DNA from: Alteromonas portus
Lineage (GTDB): Bacteria > Pseudomonadota > Gammaproteobacteria > Enterobacterales > Alteromonadaceae
Direction of reading: 5' to 3'
Assembly: GCF_005117025.1 (NCBI RefSeq)
Contig: NZ_SWCO01000005.1
Location: 496,001 to 560,000 of the forward strand
DNA length: 64,000 nt
The position numbers were made by a program, and so were the translations under genes. How positions within the stretch are numbered: the stretch's first letter is position 1; each line of letters starts with the position of its first letter. Below the pieces are notes generated by a model. It had not been told where the DNA came from and ran no database searches. It was given only the letters and a program-made list of their open reading frames with translations. Positions 54,068-61,424 of the stretch are shown here, piece after piece.

Positions 54068-54868
54068 TTGCAATCAGAAAAAGAGAAAAAGCCCGTCGCA
54101 CGAAAGCTACTGCTAAAGCTATTGGGGTCCCGTGACAATATTCAAATGAATGCCAGTGCAGCTGTTCGCGTAGGGGCACTGTTTGGTATTTCCGAAAACA
54201 ACATCCGCGTTACGCTCACACGTTTGCAGTCTGCACAGCTTATTTCTTTGGTTGAACGCGGTTATTACAAACTGGGCGACAAGGGCATTCGTTTCGCAAA
54301 GGAAATACATCAGTGGCGAGAGGATGAGAATGAACTTGTTACTTGGCAAGACGATTGGGTTGTTGCTCAAACCAGTACTCTTCCAAAAAGTGATAAGAAG
54401 CAGCACAGAAATAATGAACGTGCACTCAAGCTTATGGGGATGAAAAAGCTAGCAAACGACGTTTACCTTAGACCTAACAATTTTTCAGGCGGAGCGGATG
54501 AAGTAAGAGACAAACTTTATGCACTAGGCTTGTCGAGTAAAACGCTAGTGTTTAGCGCTAACAACTTTGACAGTAGAACACAAAGCAAAGCGATGGGTTT
54601 GTGGCGCCACTTAAATTTAGAAACATTTTATGACGAAGGTTGCAGCGAGATTGAAAAATCGCTTGCTCGATTACCGTCTTTACCCCTTGAAGAAGCGACC
54701 AAAGAATCTTATGTGATAGGGGACAGGGCATTATATAACGTGGTTTTTGACCCTTTGCTGCCAACACCACTTGTAGATGTAGCAATGCGCGAGCGCTATC
54801 GAAATCTAGTAAAACGTTACGATGACGCTGGCGCACAAATATGGCACCAGTTTTTAAATCAACACTAA
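54068..54868 (+). CDS. PaaX family transcriptional regulator
   Basis: A 266-residue GntR-like regulator of the PaaX family. The N-terminal winged helix contains VRVGALFGISENNIRVTLTRL with the recognition helix, then LVERGYYKLGDKG as the wing. The central and C-terminal parts (WVVAQTSTLPKS, DVYLRPNNFSGG, DPLLPTPLVDVAMRERY) match PaaX-like proteins. The start must be the TTG at 54068: an in-frame stop lies two codons upstream and the next ATG would cut into the DNA-binding domain. PaaX represses phenylacetate genes, but none are present; the divergent aidB gene is the likely target. Confidence 0.87.
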   Translation: MQSEKEKKPVARKLLLKLLGSRDNIQMNASAAVRVGALFGISENNIRVTLTRLQSAQLISLVERGYYKLGDKGIRFAKEIHQWREDENELVTWQDDWVVAQTSTLPKSDKKQHRNNERALKLMGMKKLANDVYLRPNNFSGGADEVRDKLYALGLSSKTLVFSANNFDSRTQSKAMGLWRHLNLETFYDEGCSEIEKSLARLPSLPLEEATKESYVIGDRALYNVVFDPLLPTPLVDVAMRERYRNLVKRYDDAGAQIWHQFLNQH

Positions 54869-55053
54869 ATACAAACGTGGCTAAAGAGCCTTTGTAGATT
54901 GTTAGTAATACTGTATATGCAGTTTAGTGTACTTCTGACACATAAATGTATTATGTGAGAGCAGCTAGAAAGATAAGTTGGCAAATAATAATTTGACCGT
55001 ACACAACACTAAAAGTAATTAGCTCAAATGGAAGTAGCGTAAATGGAGAGAGA

Positions 55054-56166
55054 ATGACCGCATCAAGACCGTTATTTAAACATATTCGCAATCATACCGC
55101 GCTGTTCAGTGAGCTTTCTCGATATAGGAACGCAGCGGTAGACACTTTAGGGTTTTCGGACTACGAATTTCATAAAACGCCAAAGTTCGTAACCGAAGAT
55201 GGAAGCAGGCTGACCATAGAGCCTGAGCGAAGTATTGTATTACCCAAGGTCACCGCTTTATCGGGGCTGAAAAGTAAGCTGACACAGGCTATCCCCACAA
55301 TACACATGGTTGAACATAGTGAGATAGGCTATCGCTACCCAACGGCAGCGTTAGCAGGACTAGACGCGCCATTCATTAAACGCATGCGTTCTGAGTATTT
55401 CCACAAAGTGGATGAAGATAGAAGTATATGTCGTCCTGTGAATTTGTCCTATGGAATAAAAAGTCGAGGAAAAGCTGACAACAGGCAAGAATACGAAGTG
55501 TGGATGCCAGACGAAGCGCCAGATCAGAATCCGCTTCCTTTGCTCATCAATGCCTATGGCGAAGACCTGCCCGATGATGTAAGACACTTTGTTGAACAGC
55601 CCTCAAGAGTACACGGTTGGATGGGGGTTAAGCGGGCGGCCTTTGAAGCGCTTTACACAAACAAACAACATTGTGGTGACTTGATCATTTGCGTTGCCAT
55701 GAGTGTAGACGCCTACAATATTGGTGCTAAACCTGATCTAGCCTATTCTCCTGAAGCGGAAAGTTCTATCGCCGTAAGCAACGCTGAGTTTGAATGGGAA
55801 ATTGAGGGGTACTATGCTCCGCGAGGTTGGGCGTTTGATCACGATGAAGTTTGGGCAGCTATAAATCACACGCTAGAAGCTATCAATGAGCCGCTAGATA
55901 GCTTATACGGCAAGGAAATTATTCCTATTGCTGAAAGCAAAACGGAGCGAATTTTGTCAACGCTAAAGTCACTAGGCGTTAAGCAAGAAGAGGTAGATGA
56001 ACTCAATCTTCAGCCATGGGAGTTCATGCTTACTGAAAGCGAGCACAGGGTTAAAGCACACGATCCCAGTCGTTCCGTTAATTTATTGGGTAGACTCAAT
56101 CGACTTTTTTACCAACCAGAACAGCAGTTACCTTCACTTAATTGGATGCATGACCTCATTTTATAG
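55054..56166 (+). CDS. Conserved protein of unknown function, 370 residues
   Basis: A soluble cytosolic protein with no signal or membrane segment and no motif I recognise. The sequence is rich in aromatic and charged residues; distinctive stretches are NLSYGIKSRGKADN, NPLPLLINAYGEDLPDD, GWMGVKRAAFEALY and FEWEIEGYYAPRGWAFDHDE. GGAGAGA stands just before ATG. It is a single gene with its own terminator. A catalytic or binding role cannot be inferred. Confidence 0.7.
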   Translation: MTASRPLFKHIRNHTALFSELSRYRNAAVDTLGFSDYEFHKTPKFVTEDGSRLTIEPERSIVLPKVTALSGLKSKLTQAIPTIHMVEHSEIGYRYPTAALAGLDAPFIKRMRSEYFHKVDEDRSICRPVNLSYGIKSRGKADNRQEYEVWMPDEAPDQNPLPLLINAYGEDLPDDVRHFVEQPSRVHGWMGVKRAAFEALYTNKQHCGDLIICVAMSVDAYNIGAKPDLAYSPEAESSIAVSNAEFEWEIEGYYAPRGWAFDHDEVWAAINHTLEAINEPLDSLYGKEIIPIAESKTERILSTLKSLGVKQEEVDELNLQPWEFMLTESEHRVKAHDPSRSVNLLGRLNRLFYQPEQQLPSLNWMHDLIL

Positions 56167-56483
56167 GTTTACACTTTAATATTACTCTGCTACTCAACTT
56201 GATTTCTTATTATTGACAAAACGAAGCGCGCTGAAAGCAATTTCATGCGCGTTTTTTTGTGCATCTCGACTCTACACCTGTAACTAAAAATACTTATATG
56301 TAAAATTTTATATAAAACATGTTAGTTTTTGTAAATAACTTTCATTTTTGACGTGATCTGTCTGTTTAATTCCAATTTTCTGTAATTAAATTACGAAAAA
56401 AGCTTTATTTTTTGAAAGTTTTGTTCATAATGTACACATCACTTAGGTGATATCTAATTTAGTTACAAAATAGGAATTCAAAA
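56167..56483. other. 317-bp intergenic region
   Basis: It holds the terminator of the upstream gene and then an A/T-rich promoter region for the DUF3718 gene. No small gene is seen. A TAGGAATTC lies just before the start codon. Confidence 0.5.
56227..56258 (+). terminator. Rho-independent terminator
   Basis: CGCGCTGAAA pairs with TTTCATGCGCG (one bulged T) across GCAA and is followed by seven T. Confidence 0.82.
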
Positions 56484-56951
56484 ATGAAACTGTCCACTTT
56501 CGCTATTGCTCTAACACTATCTGTTGCTGCTACTCAATCTTTCGCAAAAGACGTAGTACTAAAGCCAATTAACGACAACATTGAAACACAAGCGTGTTTG
56601 ACTGCGGCTAAAGAGGGTTTTGGCCCTGCATTGCGCCTTATTCGCGCAAATGGTTTTAACGCTGAAGAGTTCAGTGCATCTGTACGTTGTAACGGCGAGT
56701 CACTTCGCACTTTTGCTTACATGTACAAGAACAACAAAGCCACTGAAAACGCAAAAACTGTAGCACTTGTTGCTAAGAACCAAGACGTTGCGTCACAAGC
56801 TTGTTTAGAAGCACTTTCTGTAGGTAAAGATGCTGCACTAGCGAAGTTCGGTCTGGAAGGTGAAAACATTATCTGTAACCACAAAGAAATGTCTGACTTT
56901 GTGCGTGAATACAGCGCAGAAAACGTAGTAGTTCGCACTGCAGCTGAATAA
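56484..56951 (+). CDS. DUF3718 family exported protein with duplicated unit
   Basis: A 155-residue periplasmic protein; signal peptide to about residue 21 (SFA). The mature part has two copies of the same unit: QACLTAAKEGFGPALRLI followed by SVRCNGESLRTFAYMY, and QACLEALSVGKDAALAKF followed by IICNHKEMSDFVREY. Each has two Cys, so each unit probably holds one disulfide. This is the DUF3718 layout, common in Alteromonadales. TAGGAATTC precedes the start. Function is unknown. Confidence 0.85.
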   Translation: MKLSTFAIALTLSVAATQSFAKDVVLKPINDNIETQACLTAAKEGFGPALRLIRANGFNAEEFSASVRCNGESLRTFAYMYKNNKATENAKTVALVAKNQDVASQACLEALSVGKDAALAKFGLEGENIICNHKEMSDFVREYSAENVVVRTAAE

Positions 56952-57001
56952 GACTACGTTTTAGGGTAGCAACCTACTGCTAATATTTTGTACAGTTTCA
57001 T

Positions 57002-57029
57002 GGCCTTTCGCTTGAAAGGGCGAAAGGCC
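57002..57029. repeat. Perfect 10-bp hairpin between DUF3718 and M24 genes
   Basis: GGCCTTTCGC - TTGAAAGG - GCGAAAGGCC. It lies between two convergent genes and has no U-run on either side. It may act as a shared transcript end. Confidence 0.55.
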
Positions 57030-57133
57030 TGACACTTTACGAGTTTTATTATTTACTCTCTTCTTTAATACTGGCTATTCTTGTCAATTGATACCCTTTA
57101 CCATTGTAAATAAGTACAAGCCTTGACATGTAT

Positions 57134-58465
57134 TTATTGTTTTTTAGCGGGATGAATTAAGTGAAATTCAGTCTGCCTTCCATCTAAATACATCACTTTC
57201 TCTCCGTCAAAAAACGCATCTTCTTCCAGCATTATTCGTATTTCTTTGTTCCATTCTTCAATAAAACTCGCTGCATTAAGCTCAATTGAATAGGCCGTCT
57301 GTGCAAACATTGGGTAGTCACCTTGAATCGGCACACCTTCTTGCGCATCCCACATTCCTATTGTTGGACCAGCCGCGTGCCCATGAAAACCAAGTGGGTG
57401 AGTATAAATTGCGGGGGAAATACCTTGTTCAATAGCCTGTTGTCGCGACCTACTCAAAATGGCATTGCCCGTTCTTCCTACTTTAAAATTGCTGGTCAAA
57501 ATGTCTTGTAACTGATTTCCCAATTTTAGTGCTTTTTTAAGTGACGCAGGCGCGTCTTTTTCTCCAGGTTTCAGCACGTAAGCATGCTGCTGTTGATCAG
57601 TGTTAAGTCGCAAGTAGGTAATGCCAAAATCAACGTGTATCAGATCACCTGGCCGAATAATGTTTTCGCCAGGACGTTTGCTAAAAGCGGTTATCTGATC
57701 GAAGACATCATTGTCTTGCCGTTGTATCGAAACCGTAGGGTGAAACCAATTTGTGAGCCCTAGTGCACGAGTTTGATCGCGAAGCCACCAAACAACGTCG
57801 TCTGTAGTTGTTACGTTAGGTGTAATGACTTCATTTGAGAATGCCGTTGCTATAAGAGAGTGACCAATTTGAGTTAGAACTGGATAGTACTGCATTTCCA
57901 GGTCACTGCGCGTTTCTAACCAGCCTATAGCAAGCCTTTCACCACTCACAACACGGCTTTTCAGCTCATTAGAAAGTACACCCATAAATTTTTCGTGTTC
58001 GGTAGAAGTCATACCATCTGCAAGTGCAAATGCATCTGATGTATTAATAGCTATTTTCGAGGGGTTACGGGCTTCAATGATGTGCTTCAAGGCTTGCCAC
58101 TGGTCGGGTTGAGCTTCTTTATCCCACGCTTTTTTAAATAGTGAGCCTACCGCGTATCTTGCTACGGCTAAGCGCTCTAGAGGTTGGCCGTTCATTGGGT
58201 TAAAAATAACTAACATGGTGTGACGTCTGGCAGAAATCCAAGTAGAAGGCAGCATGGTTTTCAAAACCGGGTCTTCGTTGTACTCCCGTGACATTAACAC
58301 CCACATATCGATGCCCTCTCGCTCCATAATTTGGGGGAGTACATCATTGAAGCGCTGTTCAAGTATGCTATCGATTAGGACACTTCTTTCTTTCATCGAA
58401 AGCACAGAACTGGCTTGTACACTGAAACCAAAAAAGGTGAGTAGAAGAAATATAATTTTTTTCAT
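57134..58465 (-). CDS. Exported M24 family metallopeptidase
   Basis: A 443-residue protein with a signal peptide (cleavage near VQAS, residue 19). The N-terminal half is a creatinase-like domain (MEREGIDMWVLMSREYNEDP). The C-terminal pita-bread domain has LIHVDFGITYLRLNTDQQQ with both metal Asp, YTHPLGFHGH with the metal His, SIELNA with the first metal Glu and EEDAFFDGEKV near the last. These mark a Xaa-Pro aminopeptidase or dipeptidase-like M24 enzyme. The ATG at 58465 is six bases after GGA; another ATG lies two codons upstream. Periplasmic peptide turnover is likely, exact specificity unknown. Confidence 0.88.
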   Translation of the reverse strand: MKKIIFLLLTFFGFSVQASSVLSMKERSVLIDSILEQRFNDVLPQIMEREGIDMWVLMSREYNEDPVLKTMLPSTWISARRHTMLVIFNPMNGQPLERLAVARYAVGSLFKKAWDKEAQPDQWQALKHIIEARNPSKIAINTSDAFALADGMTSTEHEKFMGVLSNELKSRVVSGERLAIGWLETRSDLEMQYYPVLTQIGHSLIATAFSNEVITPNVTTTDDVVWWLRDQTRALGLTNWFHPTVSIQRQDNDVFDQITAFSKRPGENIIRPGDLIHVDFGITYLRLNTDQQQHAYVLKPGEKDAPASLKKALKLGNQLQDILTSNFKVGRTGNAILSRSRQQAIEQGISPAIYTHPLGFHGHAAGPTIGMWDAQEGVPIQGDYPMFAQTAYSIELNAASFIEEWNKEIRIMLEEDAFFDGEKVMYLDGRQTEFHLIHPAKKQ

Positions 58466-58561
58466 ATGCATTCCGTTGATTTGGCATTTATTTTTGTATT
58501 TACCAGCTATTCTCTATACCGTTAACATGTAAATTTCGCTTTGTATATATAAATCAATTAA

Positions 58562-59287
58562 ATGGATGTCTTGATGAAATTGTCTGCTTGCTTTTGTTTG
58601 CTGTTTTGTTCGTTTGTGAGTTTAAAATCGTTTGCGCAAACATCGATTAAATGGGGCACTGACTATTGGCAAGGCTATACTGATTATGATGGAAGCGGCT
58701 TTTATAACGAGCTAATGCATCAAATTTTTCCAGAGCCTGAGTACGTATTAGACATCCACTATTATCCGTGGAAACGTGCGGTAAAGAATGTATTACAGGG
58801 TAATATTGATATGACAGGTGCTATGCATAAAACAGAAAGGCTCTACCACTCTAAGCAACCAGTACTTATCGATAGGGTAGTCATGGTAAGTCGTGTTGAA
58901 GATGCCCTTACGCAAAGCGCTCTAAATGACAAACTCGGCGCTTACCGTTCTGGTTATGAAGATATGGTGTACTATCCATATTTAGAAAAAGCGAAAATGG
59001 GGCTGGAAGTTGAAGATTCATATAAAGGCTTAACTTTATTGGCTATGAAAAAAATCGACTTCTATGTTGGAGCTGACAGTTTAGTGCAGCTTGCCTTAAA
59101 TGAACGTGATGATAGATCGGAATACGAAGTATCAGAGATAGGCAGTTTTGAATTATATTGGTCTTTTGCTTTCACCGATCATGGTTTGGCGCTTAAAACA
59201 ACATTTGATGAACAATTAGAAGTTCTGCGCGAGCAAGGTGTACTCGCGCAGCTTTACTATAAGTATGGCCTTACCATGCCTTTTTAA
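58562..59287 (+). CDS. Periplasmic solute-binding protein, family 3
   Basis: A 241-residue protein with a signal peptide (cleavage after SFA near residue 25). The mature part is a small two-lobe binding protein of the amino-acid type: GTDYWQGYTDYDGSGFYNELM, YYPWKRAVKNVLQGNIDM, KIDFYVGADSLVQLAL and EVLREQGVLAQLYYKYGL are typical blocks. No permease or ATPase gene is next to it, so it may serve a sensor or a distant transporter; many such orphans occur in this order. The start may also be the ATG four codons later. Confidence 0.82.
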   Translation: MDVLMKLSACFCLLFCSFVSLKSFAQTSIKWGTDYWQGYTDYDGSGFYNELMHQIFPEPEYVLDIHYYPWKRAVKNVLQGNIDMTGAMHKTERLYHSKQPVLIDRVVMVSRVEDALTQSALNDKLGAYRSGYEDMVYYPYLEKAKMGLEVEDSYKGLTLLAMKKIDFYVGADSLVQLALNERDDRSEYEVSEIGSFELYWSFAFTDHGLALKTTFDEQLEVLREQGVLAQLYYKYGLTMPF

Positions 59288-59320
59288 GTTTACTACCACA
59301 AGGTAGGTCAACAACATAAT

Positions 59321-59701
59321 TCAGCAGTAGGAAACTACCTCAACTTCTATATTTTGCTGTGCCATGAAGTAAAAGCGTCTACCTGGCTCATAGTCACCGT
59401 GGCTGTAGGTATTGAAATTCAGGGCAAGCACCCGTTGTTCGGTCTTATTTAAATCTGGCACAACAATCCCGATATGATTAATGTTTGCCAAGGTTTTATA
59501 ATCGCTTTGTATGTTATTGACTTTTTTAGGTCTATATAGCGCAAGGTAGTCCTTATTGCTTCCTACATGTACGGTGTAGCCGTCATTTTTCGCACCGCCG
59601 CTCCACCTTATTTTCCAGTCAAACAAAGTGCAGAGAAGGCTTGCTAGCTCATCTGGGTTTTCAACGGTGATATTTGTATGCTCTAAGTATGCCGTGGTCA
59701 T
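59321..59701 (-). CDS. VOC (glyoxalase/bleomycin resistance) family protein, SoxR-controlled
   Basis: A 126-residue protein of the vicinal oxygen chelate fold: two beta-alpha-beta-beta-beta modules, LEHTNITVENPDELASLLCT with DWKIRWSGGA, and INHIGIVVPDLNKTEQRVLAL with EVEVVSYC at the end. Metal-ligand-type residues (His8, His near 77, Glu near 121) are in the expected places. The promoter contains a SoxR box as its spacer, so it should be switched on by redox-cycling compounds. Members of this fold often modify or sequester small toxic molecules; the substrate is unknown. It is divergent from soxR. Confidence 0.85.
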   Translation of the reverse strand: MTTAYLEHTNITVENPDELASLLCTLFDWKIRWSGGAKNDGYTVHVGSNKDYLALYRPKKVNNIQSDYKTLANINHIGIVVPDLNKTEQRVLALNFNTYSHGDYEPGRRFYFMAQQNIEVEVVSYC

Positions 59702-59743
59702 GTATTTTTCCTTGTGTAGATAATCGACAAGAAAGAGCTTAAT

Positions 59744-59763
59744 ATCTAAAGCTAACTTTAGAT
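59744..59763 (-). promoter_or_regulatory. SoxR box within the promoter of the VOC gene
   Basis: ATCTAAAG - CTAA - CTTTAGAT, perfect 8-bp arms with a 4-bp centre, the layout of the soxS operator (CCTCAAG-TTAA-type). On the minus strand TTGATC and TAAGCT flank it with a 19-bp spacer, the overlong spacing typical for SoxR activation. On the plus strand no -35 fits. Confidence 0.82.
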
Positions 59764-59810
59764 CAAGTGTTTTTTAGCGGCAATTTAAAACAGGAGAAGT
59801 GGGAGGCGTT

Positions 59811-60287
59811 ATGGCACCGGAACCTATGGTCAGTATTGGATTTATCGCAAAGCGTACAGGAAACGCAGTGTCATTAATTCGCTATTATGCAAATGAAGGC
59901 CTTATTCCTTCTGTACGCACAAGTGGCGGAAATAGAGCCTTTCCTCGCTCTGTTATTCGCAGGGTTTCTTTTATTTTAATAGCGCAAAACATGGGTTATT
60001 CCCTTGCTAATATAAAAGATCTGTTGTCTACACTTCCCGACAACAGAACGCCCACACAAGCTGATTGGGCAAAGTTAAGCAGGGTTTTTAATGAGCATAT
60101 AGAAGCAAAAATAGCCGCGCTGACCAGTTTAAAGGCGTCGCTAGAGGGCTGTATTGGCTGTGGGTGTTTGTCATTAGAGCGCTGTAGGCTTTACAATAGC
60201 GACGATAAAGTGGCAGCCCAAGGTAGCGGTGCCCAGTTGCTCGATGAAAACGTGCAGTCTCAGTTTTTAGTTTCACACAAAAAGTAG
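59811..60287 (+). CDS. soxR: Redox-sensitive transcriptional activator SoxR
   Basis: A 158-residue MerR-family regulator. IGFIAKRTGNAVSLIRYYAN is the winged-helix start, and LEGCIGCGCLSLERC carries the four Cys (C-x2-C-x-C-x5-C) that bind the [2Fe-2S] cluster unique to SoxR. The tail (GSGAQLLDE) also matches. Oxidation of the cluster by redox-active compounds turns on target promoters. No soxS is near; the divergent VOC gene with its SoxR box is the visible target, as in the non-enteric SoxR regulons. The start is the ATG at 59811 after GGGAGG; a GTG at 59799 is possible. Confidence 0.95.
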   Translation: MAPEPMVSIGFIAKRTGNAVSLIRYYANEGLIPSVRTSGGNRAFPRSVIRRVSFILIAQNMGYSLANIKDLLSTLPDNRTPTQADWAKLSRVFNEHIEAKIAALTSLKASLEGCIGCGCLSLERCRLYNSDDKVAAQGSGAQLLDENVQSQFLVSHKK

Positions 60288-60293
60288 CGCTTC

Positions 60294-61289
60294 ATGCACC
60301 CAAAAAATCTCCATAAGAACGGCTATCCCATGGATGCGCTGTGCCAGTCATACCCTGCACTTAAGCCTTTTCTCGTTAAAGCTAAAAGTGGCAATACCAG
60401 TATAGATTTTACCAGCCCAAAAGCGGTGAAGGTGCTTAATGCGGCCTTACTTCATCACTATTATCGTCTTGAATATTGGGATATTCCTGATGGATATTTA
60501 TGTCCCCCTGTACCTGGAAGAGCAGATTATATCCACGGTATTGCTGACTTATTAAAATTAAAAAGCAGCAGTGCGCAGGGCGGGCAGAGTCAAAACGGGA
60601 AAGACCAAAACGTTCGTGGGCTTGATATAGGCGTGGGCGCAAATGCTATCTATCCTATTATCGGCGTTTCATCCTATGACTGGTCGTTCGTAGGCAGTGA
60701 TGTTGACGACGTCGCAGTAAAAAGTGCTAAAGCTATTGCTAGTAAAAATAGTGTGTTAGCCCATAAATTCCAAGTGCGTAAACAAGCGAATAGAGCAAGT
60801 ATTTTCAACGGCGTGATTGAAGCAAATGAACGGTTTACGTTTACTATGTGCAATCCTCCGTTTCACAAGTCTGCGCAAGATGCACTGTCTGGCACGCAAA
60901 GGAAGACATCTAATTTAACCCGTAACAAAAAGAAACGAAGTGGTGCAAAGTTCACTGATAATCGGGATCAAGGTTTTGGGCGTCGTACATCTAAGCTAAA
61001 AGGTCAAAATGCTTCTTACCAAGGTAATGACGCGAACTTGAATTTTGCGGGGCAAGCCAATGAACTGTGGTGCGAAGGCGGTGAACTTGCTTTCATTCAG
61101 CGCATGATTCAAGAAAGTGTCTCTGTGAAAGGCAACGTAGAATGGTTTACCTGCTTAGTGTCGAAAAGTGCTCATTTGAAACCGCTAAAAACCAGCATTA
61201 ATTATTATGGTGCGACGCAGTGTAAAGTCATTGATATGGGGCAGGGGAGCAAGCTAAGCCGCTTCTTAGCGTGGTCTTTTTCTGACTAA
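60294..61289 (+). CDS. rlmF: 23S rRNA (adenine-1618-N6)-methyltransferase RlmF
   Basis: A 331-residue SAM-dependent methyltransferase that modifies A1618 of 23S rRNA. It starts HPKNLHKNGYPMDALCQSYP like E. coli RlmF (YbiN), then has YWDIPDGYLCPPVPGRADYI, the SAM-binding GLDIGVGANAIYP, the catalytic NPPFH and ELWCEGGELAFI. Compared with E. coli it has an insert of roughly 35 residues, rich in Lys/Arg, between NPPFH and ELWCEGGE, and a shorter C-terminus. It begins 6 bp after soxR stops, probably by read-through of the same transcript. Confidence 0.95.
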   Translation: MHPKNLHKNGYPMDALCQSYPALKPFLVKAKSGNTSIDFTSPKAVKVLNAALLHHYYRLEYWDIPDGYLCPPVPGRADYIHGIADLLKLKSSSAQGGQSQNGKDQNVRGLDIGVGANAIYPIIGVSSYDWSFVGSDVDDVAVKSAKAIASKNSVLAHKFQVRKQANRASIFNGVIEANERFTFTMCNPPFHKSAQDALSGTQRKTSNLTRNKKKRSGAKFTDNRDQGFGRRTSKLKGQNASYQGNDANLNFAGQANELWCEGGELAFIQRMIQESVSVKGNVEWFTCLVSKSAHLKPLKTSINYYGATQCKVIDMGQGSKLSRFLAWSFSD

Positions 61290-61424
61290 ATTCATACGAA
61301 TGTTGATTTGACAGCGTAGGTGATGTGAACAACTATTGTCGTAAAGGTTTGTTCTTAAATAGCACGTCTTCATTATTGTGAAATTCAAGCTCCCGACGTC
61401 TTTAATTGTTTTCTTTGAGGTTCA

